A DNA stretch of 18,621 nt from Candidatus Thorarchaeota archaeon MP8T_1 (GTDB lineage Archaea; Asgardarchaeota; Thorarchaeia; Thorarchaeales; Thorarchaeaceae), in assembly GCA_002825465.1 (NCBI GenBank), contig PJER01000044.1:1-18621 (forward strand), read 5' to 3'. The translations under genes and the position numbers were made by a program. Of the stretch, positions 13,017-18,621 are shown piece after piece; position 1 is the first letter of the stretch, and each line of letters opens with the position of its first letter. Under the pieces are notes generated by a model, which saw only the letters and a program-made list of their open reading frames with translations, ran no database searches and was not told the DNA's origin.

Positions 13017-14285
13017 CATGCTTGCTGGCAGATACTTATGTAACGCTTGAGGAATTTTCACACTACCATCCTCTTGCTGATAGACTTCAAGTATGGCAAC
13101 AATCGTTCGAGTGTTGGCAACCATTGTGCTATTGAGGGTGTGCAGGTAGTCTTTCTCTGTTCCACCCTTCTTGATTCTATACTTGATATTCAATCGAGTA
13201 GCCTGATATGCCGTACAGTTACTGCAAGAACCACCTTCTCGATATTGTTGCTGTCCTGGCATCCACAGCTCTAAGTCATACTTCTTTGCAGCAACAATAC
13301 CAATGTCTCCAGTACAGACATTCACTATTCTATAGGGTAATTTCAAAGCTTGAATGTATGCCTCCTCATTCTTGATGAGTTCTTCATGGATGGTCCATGA
13401 TTCATCTGGATGACTAAACACAAACTGCTCAACTTTACCGAATTGATGAACTCGGAAGATTCCCTTTGTGTCCTTTCCGTGAGACCCTGCTTCTTTCCTA
13501 AAACAGGTACTGACTCCTGCAAGTCTAATTGGCAAATCTCCCGGTTCAAATATATCATTCATATGCATAGCAACCATTGGATGTTCTGAAGTGGCGATGA
13601 GATAGAGGTCCTCCCCCTCAATTTTATACATAACATCCTCAAAGTCTGCAAGATCTGTAACTCCCTCGTAAGGCTCTCTGCGCATCATGAATGGTGGATA
13701 GATAGGAGTAAATCCCTTCTTCATTAACATCTCAAGTGCCATCTGCTGCATTGCAATGTCTAGCATGACTAATTCATTCTTGAGATAATAAAATCTTGAA
13801 CCTGCAATCTTGGCTGCACTTGGAATATCCCCAATATCCAAAGTTTCGAGAAGGTCGACATGACTCGCTACATCAAACTTGAACTCTGGTTTTCCTCCCC
13901 ATTCTCTAACTACCTCATTATCTTCTTCCCCTGCGCCATAAGGTACACTTTCGTGGAGGATATTTGGTATGCTCATCTGAATTCTCTTCAATTCAGCTTC
14001 ATGATTTGCAGTTTCTTCTTCTACCACTGCTATCCTCTTATTCACTTTCTCAGCACGTTTCATGACTTCTGAAGCATCCGATCCTTGCTTCTTTAGTTGA
14101 CCAACTTCTCGTGAGAGACTATTACGCTGTGTTCTGAGGTCTTGAATTTCCTTCTTTGCAGCTCTGATTCTCTCATCAATATCTAATAATCTATCAAATT
14201 CTGCTAGCTTGGTTTCGTCTTTTCTCCATTCGAGGTTCTTACGAATGAGGTCAATATTTTCTCTGATGAATCGGATGTGCAACAT
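12993..14285 (-). CDS. serS: Seryl-tRNA synthetase, common (bacterial/eukaryotic) type
   Basis: Charges tRNA-Ser (and tRNA-Sec where present). The 430 aa begin with the long antiparallel coiled-coil arm that grips the tRNA variable arm (about 25-105, heptad-rich, K/E-rich). The class II core follows with TSEHPM, motif 2 FRKEAGSHGKDTKGIFRVHQF, CSNCTAYQATRLNIKYR and motif 3 NSTMVANTRTIVAILEVYQ. It is the common type, not the rare zinc-dependent methanogen type. The start is well fixed: AGGTGA (14295-14300) lies 9 bases before the ATG, and a TATA-like AATATAGC lies about 30 bases upstream (14313-14320), so it has its own promoter although it follows the glycosyltransferase gene by 83 bases on the same strand. 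Confidence 0.97.
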   Translation of the reverse strand: MLHIRFIRENIDLIRKNLEWRKDETKLAEFDRLLDIDERIRAAKKEIQDLRTQRNSLSREVGQLKKQGSDASEVMKRAEKVNKRIAVVEEETANHEAELKRIQMSIPNILHESVPYGAGEEDNEVVREWGGKPEFKFDVASHVDLLETLDIGDIPSAAKIAGSRFYYLKNELVMLDIAMQQMALEMLMKKGFTPIYPPFMMRREPYEGVTDLADFEDVMYKIEGEDLYLIATSEHPMVAMHMNDIFEPGDLPIRLAGVSTCFRKEAGSHGKDTKGIFRVHQFGKVEQFVFSHPDESWTIHEELIKNEEAYIQALKLPYRIVNVCTGDIGIVAAKKYDLELWMPGQQQYREGGSCSNCTAYQATRLNIKYRIKKGGTEKDYLHTLNSTMVANTRTIVAILEVYQQEDGSVKIPQALHKYLPASMKEIIPKN

Positions 14286-14368
14286 TTCTGTTTCTCACCT
14301 GTTGATAGTTGCGCTATATTCGAAGTTGTGTTTCTTGATAAGTTGTTTCCTCAACAGAACGAATCTGT

Positions 14369-15475
14369 CTAGTGTTTACTTTCAATGGTCCTCTTATACA
14401 CATCTTCGATGAGACCGATTTGATTATGCCACGAGTAATCTTTCTCTATCTTCTTACGACAACGAACGCCCATAGATTCTCGCATTTTCTTACTCTCTCC
14501 CAGTGTCCTCATACCCTCTACTACTGCAGTTACACTATTTGGTGCAACTAGAATTCCTTCGTCTGCTCTAAGTAATCGCTTTGTTTCACCAATTGCAGTT
14601 GTAATCACTGGTAATCCACATGCCATAGCTTCCATGACACTGAGACCCAATCCACCAATGTTCTGTGGAATTACAAAAGCATCCATTTTTTGGAGAACCA
14701 AAGGAATCTTGTCATGTTCAATTACTCCTAGCCAGTTGATTGCCCCATCATCATTACTACTATCTAATTGACTCTTTAGCATCCCGTCCCCTATTACTGT
14801 TAATCTAGACTTTGGGTTCTCATGGTGGTACTCTTTGAAGGCATCGAGAAGAAGGTGCACCCCTTTATCATAGCTCAAGCGGCCAACATATACAAAGTCA
14901 ACAACATCCTCATCTTTGCTGCTTTTATCAGTAGGCTTGAAGAGGTTAGTATCTACACCATTCCTAATTACTGTAAGTTTCTCTTCTTCGAATCCACTGT
15001 TTATGAAATATGGTTTCTGAGATGGATCTACTAGAATGACATGATCATATTTTCTACTTGCAAAAAGAGAAGCTTTCCATGCAATACCAAAGAGTGTTGA
15101 GTAAATCGAATGACCAGCAGAATATGCAAGATGGTATGTGACAACAAGGGGAGGTAATGATTTTTTAAAATAAGGAAGGGTGAATTCAGTACTTCCAGAG
15201 TTCATCTGAATATGGAGAACTTCAAGGCTATGTTTCTGAGAAACTCTCGCTACTGTCTTAACCGAAGACATCGTATCAATTGAGAAATGAGGATTTAATT
15301 GTACTGCTTTGAATCTATGAATTCTATCCTCTGGAAGTCCATCTATAAATTTTGACTGCGTGATAGCATGGACTTCGTTATTATGCTCCACCAATCCGTT
15401 GAGGACAGCACCTGCTCTAATACAGAGACCATCTGGAGCTCCAAATTTACTCACCATGCCAATCCTCATAGTCAT
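14369..15475 (-). CDS. GT4-family glycosyltransferase
   Basis: A retaining GT-B glycosyltransferase of 368 aa. The N-terminal Rossmann domain opens MRIGMVSKFGAPDGLCIRAGAVLNGL (donor/acceptor glycine loop region) and the C-terminal sugar-nucleotide domain has VYVGRLSYDKGVHLLLDAF, VIGDGMLKSQL, WLGVIEHDKIPLVLQKMDAFVIP and GGLGLSVMEAMACGLPVITT. In the usual E-x7-E motif (EGFGLxxxE) the first Glu is Gly here (GGLGLSVME); the second is kept. It probably adds sugars to a lipid, protein or polysaccharide at the inner membrane face; the substrate cannot be told. Starts cluster: GTG 15478, ATG 15475 and ATG 15469 are all in frame; the fold begins at the last. It follows endonuclease III by 56 bases on the same strand. 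Confidence 0.9.
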   Translation of the reverse strand: MTMRIGMVSKFGAPDGLCIRAGAVLNGLVEHNNEVHAITQSKFIDGLPEDRIHRFKAVQLNPHFSIDTMSSVKTVARVSQKHSLEVLHIQMNSGSTEFTLPYFKKSLPPLVVTYHLAYSAGHSIYSTLFGIAWKASLFASRKYDHVILVDPSQKPYFINSGFEEEKLTVIRNGVDTNLFKPTDKSSKDEDVVDFVYVGRLSYDKGVHLLLDAFKEYHHENPKSRLTVIGDGMLKSQLDSSNDDGAINWLGVIEHDKIPLVLQKMDAFVIPQNIGGLGLSVMEAMACGLPVITTAIGETKRLLRADEGILVAPNSVTAVVEGMRTLGESKKMRESMGVRCRKKIEKDYSWHNQIGLIEDVYKRTIESKH

Positions 15476-15531
15476 CACACAGGCTTAACACTGGGTCGAA
15501 GTAATCTACTTTTAACGTCTTCCGAAGGAAC

Positions 15532-16179
15532 TCATCCCTCAAGCTCAGAAGACGGACATAGATCACTAACAACACAAGTAGAGCACATTGGTATTCTAGC
15601 CTTACATGTCTGTCTTCCGTGGGTTCCAATGAGTCGTGCATAACTAATCCATTTTTCCTTTGGAAGAAGGTCCATGATTTCCTTCTCAATCTTTTCTGGC
15701 TTTTTTTCATGCTCAGTAAAACCAAGTTTTTGACTCACCCTCATGATGTGAGTATCCATTACAACTCCCTCTGCAATATCATATGCAACTTGAAGAACAA
15801 CATTTGCAGTCTTCCTACTCACACCTGGGAATGTCACTAATTCTTCAATTGTTTTTGGAATCTTTCCACCGAAATCTTCCGTTATCATCCTAGCTGTTTT
15901 AGTGATATATTCCGCTTTCCGATTATATGCTCCAGTAGTTCTGATAATCATCGCCACGTCATTTACATCTGCTTTTGCAAGCTTCTCTGGAGTTGGGTAT
16001 TTTCCAAATAGAACTGGAGTGACTTTGTTTACACCAACATCTGTCGCCCGTGCTGATAGAATTGTGGCAATAGTGATTTCGAATGGATTTTTATATTTCA
16101 GATATGTGCATGGTGCGTCAGGATATGCTTTACCTAGCTTCCTTAGAACTTCAAGAGCCCTCTTTTCATCATTTTCCAT
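15532..16179 (-). CDS. nth: Endonuclease III, DNA glycosylase/AP lyase with 4Fe-4S cluster
   Basis: Removes oxidised pyrimidines and cleaves the abasic strand in base-excision repair. Numbered from the ATG at 16179 (215 aa): helix-hairpin-helix with the catalytic lysine K123 (FPGVSRKTANVVL), catalytic aspartate D142 (VVMDTHIMRV), and the Fe-S loop C192-x6-C199-x2-C202-x5-C208. The helix motif LSAQATD of the family reads LSARATD, so the Gln that probes the DNA gap in E. coli Nth (Gln41) is Arg here. I prefer ATG 16179, since GGTGG lies 5 bases upstream; a GTG at 16188 would add three residues. It lies between the MFS gene and the glycosyltransferase, all on the minus strand. Confidence 0.95.
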   Translation of the reverse strand: MENDEKRALEVLRKLGKAYPDAPCTYLKYKNPFEITIATILSARATDVGVNKVTPVLFGKYPTPEKLAKADVNDVAMIIRTTGAYNRKAEYITKTARMITEDFGGKIPKTIEELVTFPGVSRKTANVVLQVAYDIAEGVVMDTHIMRVSQKLGFTEHEKKPEKIEKEIMDLLPKEKWISYARLIGTHGRQTCKARIPMCSTCVVSDLCPSSELEG

Positions 16180-16232
16180 ATTTTCCACCAGCGCTTTCTC
16201 TTGTAAATCTATACTTCAAATCTAGTATCATA

Positions 16233-17708
16233 TTATTCTACCAAAGGCACTTCCTCTATCCGTTTAGATGTTAAATCAAAGCGTGCAATTGCAATGAGAA
16301 TAACTACATTTAGGATTATCACCAAATAGAATAGTGACATAATACTGGATGCTTCTGAGATAATTCCCCCTATATATGGACCAAAAGATGCAGCCATCCA
16401 CACAACAAACCAGAATATACTGAGAATTTTAGATGTATCTTTTCTTGGAAGTCTATTTCTAATCAGAACTAGGACAATAGTGTACCATAATGCATCGTTA
16501 ATATATTTCAAAACAATTGCAAGAAATGAAGTCTTGAAGATTATACCTAATCCTGGGATCATTGAATTCGCTGCGATTGCAAATGATGCAGGTGCCCAAT
16601 CTGGAAACCAATATGCTATGATCAAGAGTGCAGCAGATATTGGCATGACAGAGTAGACCATAAGAGCTGTTGATTTCACTCCCTTTCTGTCAGTTAATCT
16701 TCCCACTTTCAATATGAGTGGCACTTGAATTGCTATGGTTGCGATAAACATAACCACCATAGATGGTACATCTATCATCAAATCCTTATACATATAGATC
16801 AATGCACCAAGTTTGAAGAATGAATCACTGATACTGTCGAAAATGCAAACAATAATCATTCCTGGAATGAGAGAAAACACGACCCCAGCAGTTCGTTTAT
16901 TTTCACTAACAAAATCTCTCCATAATTTTGATTCTTTCCTCCGACTTGTTTGAGGACTTGATTCTAGATATTTTGCACGACCAATGGTTGATAGAAATAT
17001 CAAGAAAGCTCCAACGAGATGAAGCCATCTGTACGGAAGCCATGCATCACCGTTAGTTTCATAGACAGGAAACAAAATCCCGAAAATAATCAGTGTAATA
17101 ATGGAAAATGTTCTTCCAGCAGTGAAGAGAGATAATGCAAATCCACTGTGTTCCCGTGGGATGTTATCCATAATGTACGCTGTTGACCCACCTTTTGTTA
17201 CTTCAACAGCAGAATAAAGAGTCAATGCAATTAAAATGAGTAAGGGATCTGTGAACAATCCAATCATCAAATAATATGTACCCATTATGAGCATTGAAAT
17301 TACAGCAAGCGATTTCCGGTTGACTGTGTCTCCGACATAACCCCCAATGAATCGAGCTATTGTTCCAACAAATGCTGTGATTGTGCCTATTGTTCCTATA
17401 AATATCAAACTTGGAATTATTGTCCATAGGTACAGATTGAGAAAACTGGTTAGGTAAGTAAAGGCATTAAAAATCCATGATGTGGCTAAATATACCCGGT
17501 AATTCTTCCATGCAAAAACAGCCTGTAAAGAGGATCGAATGCCTATCTCTTGATTCTGAACCTCTTCTTGTTCTATGTGGTCCAATGCTTCAGAGCTTGA
17601 TATCTCATCGATATCTGCCGGGGCTTCGTCATCCAAATTCTTGTCACTCCGCACAGCATCCTTTTGAACCACTTTCATTTTCACTCTTTCTCCGGATTTT
17701 TCCAACAT
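16233..17708 (-). CDS. Major facilitator superfamily transporter with a long acidic N-terminal tail
   Basis: A 12-helix MFS permease preceded by a hydrophilic, acidic N-terminal tail of about 60 residues (NLDDEAPADIDEISSSEALDHIEQEEVQ). The hallmark loop after TM2 reads GGYVGDTVNRKSLAVIS (GxxxD..xRK type), and the related loop in the second half is VGRLTDRKGVKS (G-x-L-x-D-R-x-G). A long cytoplasmic middle loop contains SSPQTSRRKESKLWRDFVSENKR. Substrate unknown. The reading frame is open to a GTG at 17750; I chose the ATG at 17708. An ATG at 17678, with GGAG 11-15 bases ahead, is equally possible. It ends 53 bases before endonuclease III, so co-transcription is possible. Confidence 0.88.
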   Translation of the reverse strand: MLEKSGERVKMKVVQKDAVRSDKNLDDEAPADIDEISSSEALDHIEQEEVQNQEIGIRSSLQAVFAWKNYRVYLATSWIFNAFTYLTSFLNLYLWTIIPSLIFIGTIGTITAFVGTIARFIGGYVGDTVNRKSLAVISMLIMGTYYLMIGLFTDPLLILIALTLYSAVEVTKGGSTAYIMDNIPREHSGFALSLFTAGRTFSIITLIIFGILFPVYETNGDAWLPYRWLHLVGAFLIFLSTIGRAKYLESSPQTSRRKESKLWRDFVSENKRTAGVVFSLIPGMIIVCIFDSISDSFFKLGALIYMYKDLMIDVPSMVVMFIATIAIQVPLILKVGRLTDRKGVKSTALMVYSVMPISAALLIIAYWFPDWAPASFAIAANSMIPGLGIIFKTSFLAIVLKYINDALWYTIVLVLIRNRLPRKDTSKILSIFWFVVWMAASFGPYIGGIISEASSIMSLFYLVIILNVVILIAIARFDLTSKRIEEVPLVE

Positions 17709-17867
17709 CGAAGTCCATTGCACTTGATACAGGGAGTAGCAATTGACCACGTTTCTATGTTATCCGAAGCTATTTAGTTCCCTATTCTATTTTCAACTAC
17801 TTCTCACTCACCGGGAACCTCATTCCCCGAATTCAGTGATGTTTTTTCTCTAACTACCGAAAGGTAA

Positions 17868-18116
17868 CTACTCAAAGACAAGCACCTTGACCTCCCCATC
17901 TGCTGTGGGAATAGCCATTAGTTTGTGGGTGCCAATGTCAGCTGTAATTACTAGGCACTCAGGAGGGGCGTTTGCTGTAATGAGGTTTCTAACTGCCATT
18001 TCAAGATTGCATGCAGTTAATCGTACGACCTCTGGATCAGTAAACGGATCCACTTCTCTGCCTGTTTCAGTAGATTCGATGTTTCCAATTATTGGCTCGA
18101 TTCTTTCTGTTATCAT
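17868..18116 (-). CDS. Small soluble protein of unknown function (82 aa)
   Basis: From the ATG at 18116 the protein is 82 aa, acidic, with a helical middle (DPEVVRLTACNLEMAVRNLITANAPPECLVIT) and a beta-prone end (GTHKLMAIPTADGEVKVLVFE). The amino-acid mix looks genuinely coding. No family recognised. The frame stays open upstream to an ATG at 18158, which would add a lysine-rich stretch (RRKNNQTEKRKK); that ATG lies in the loop of a small hairpin (18149-18164), and GGAG at 18129-18132 favours the shorter form. The 117 bases between its stop and the MFS start (17751-17867) hold nothing clear beyond A/T-rich promoter-like sequence. Confidence 0.6.
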   Translation of the reverse strand: MITERIEPIIGNIESTETGREVDPFTDPEVVRLTACNLEMAVRNLITANAPPECLVITADIGTHKLMAIPTADGEVKVLVFE

Positions 18117-18467
18117 TTTTTTTCTTTTCTCCGTTTGGTTGTTTTTTCTTCGGGTCATCCCGAAATTCCATTCTTAGAATGGTTCGTTTGGGGGGCTATC
18201 GCCGCTGGGCAACATTTTCTTTTTTCTCTCCGTTTCTTTATGTTCTCTTCATTTCGCGAAAGGTTGGCGGTAGATTCCGTAAATGACTTCATAGAAGTCA
18301 CTCTGGGACTCCACGCCTTCTCTCTGAATGTTCTCTCTTGTTGAACTCTCACACTGCAGAGATTAGCTAAGAATCCCATACCAACCAATGTCCAGCAATG
18401 CCGGGTCTCAAAGCGAAATTCATCCACCAGAAGTGTGTTGGTATCCGTTTGCCAAATCTAGTATCCA
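18117..18467. other. Stretch without a confident gene
   Basis: About 350 bases lacking a convincing gene. On the minus strand an open frame of 90 codons (18155-18427) exists, but its product is lysine/arginine/serine-rich without recognisable pattern. Several short perfect inverted repeats lie here: TTCGGG-TCAT-CCCGAA (18149-18164), CCATTCTTAGAATGG (18168-18182) and TGACTTC-ATA-GAAGTCA (18284-18300). The plus strand is pyrimidine-rich (18118-18150 and 18213-18250). It could be leader/regulatory DNA for the 82-aa gene or an unrecognised RNA. Confidence 0.4.
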
Positions 18468-18620
18468 CTAGAATGGGCTAGGATCTTCACACGGTGGTTG
18501 AACCACGGTTGAGATACCGTGCACGACACCAATTGATAGAAGCTCCAATGCAGCACGATTCTTAGTCATGCTCTCGTAGAGAGTTCGTATCTTGCCTGTG
18601 CTAATCGCTTTCACCTCCAT
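18468..18620 (-). CDS. Possible small or edge-truncated protein (50 codons visible)
   Basis: A minus-strand frame from an ATG at 18620 to a TAG at 18468. The first part (MEVKAISTGKIRTLYESMTK, then NRAALELLSIGVVHGI) has a credible protein-like pattern with a helix-forming stretch; the last residues (STVVQPPCEDPSPF) look less so. The window ends one base beyond the ATG, so this may be the end of a longer gene and the true start cannot be judged. Family not recognised. Confidence 0.35.
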   Translation of the reverse strand: MEVKAISTGKIRTLYESMTKNRAALELLSIGVVHGISTVVQPPCEDPSPF

Positions 18621-18621
18621 T

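Noticed and set aside
15902..16225. Plus-strand frame opposite endonuclease III
   Set aside because: Antisense shadow of a gene with all catalytic and Fe-S residues intact.
18149..18164. Hairpin TTCGGG-TCAT-CCCGAA as a terminator
   Set aside because: Its T-run lies before the stem on the plus strand and becomes an A-run after it on the minus strand, so neither direction gives stem-then-T.
18155..18427. Minus-strand frame of 90 codons whose stop overlaps an ATG (ATGA) of the 96-codon form of the next ORF
   Set aside because: The overlap looks like coupling, but the translated sequence is compositionally odd and unrecognisable, and the ribosome site favours the later start at 18116. Left as undecided sequence rather than a gene.
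1..18621. CRISPR array, insertion sequence, tRNA or rRNA genes
   Set aside because: No regularly spaced repeats, transposase-like proteins, terminal repeats, tRNA cloverleaf elements or rRNA-like stretches were recognised by eye; a covariance-model scan could still reveal a diverged RNA.

Overview
The window is a dense, AT-rich (estimated by eye at about 40% GC) stretch of what is most likely an archaeal genome. Evidence for archaea: TATA-like boxes 25-40 bases ahead of several starts, a mix of leaderless-looking starts and GAGGT/GGTGA ribosome sites, a two-gene SufC-SufB module, a neelaredoxin-type superoxide reductase, PadR-type DNA binding, and a secreted protein with a C-terminal membrane anchor ending in RRR. 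The surface-anchor style and the mix of bacterial-like metabolic genes would fit an Asgard (Thorarchaeota-like) archaeon, but this is an impression, not a proven placement.

Layout, left to right. (1) 1-3882, minus strand: a membrane-anchored secreted protein, a full-length transketolase and a GNAT acetyltransferase. (2) 3974-5653: a zinc-ribbon membrane protein (+); a minus-strand cluster of three micro-ORFs (34, 29 and 34 aa), two of them paralogous; an OB-fold-like small protein (+) and a VOC/glyoxalase-fold protein (+). (3) 5711-8295: superoxide reductase (-), then an unusual fusion of a threonine-synthase-like PLP domain with a PadR-like winged helix (-), divergent from a vitamin-type ECF transporter S component (+) across a 70-base gap carrying a perfect 14-bp palindrome. 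(4) 8512-10891: an unrecognised 431-aa protein (+), a rubrerythrin-like diiron protein (-) and a C_GCAxxG_C_C redox protein (+). (5) 10969-12983: sufC-sufB (+). (6) 12993-17708, minus strand: MFS transporter, endonuclease III, GT4 glycosyltransferase and seryl-tRNA synthetase. (7) 17868-18621: a small unknown protein and a poorly coding tail, with one possible small ORF at the right edge.

Most striking is the protein at 6144-7643. It keeps nearly every threonine synthase motif, but the PLP-binding lysine of the NPTGSFKDRG motif is isoleucine (residue 111), and a PadR-like DNA-binding domain is fused to its C-terminus. With the divergent vitamin transporter and shared palindrome, this suggests a ligand-sensing repressor built from a dead fold-type II PLP enzyme, similar in principle to MocR/PdxR regulators but from another enzyme fold. 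The second unexpected element is the micro-ORF cluster, where the end of one micro-gene encodes a perfect GGAGGT ribosome site for the next.

Superoxide reductase, rubrerythrin, the C_GCAxxG_C_C protein, SufBC and endonuclease III together give the middle of the window an oxygen-defence and Fe-S-maintenance flavour, as expected in an anaerobe. They lie on different strands and are not one operon.
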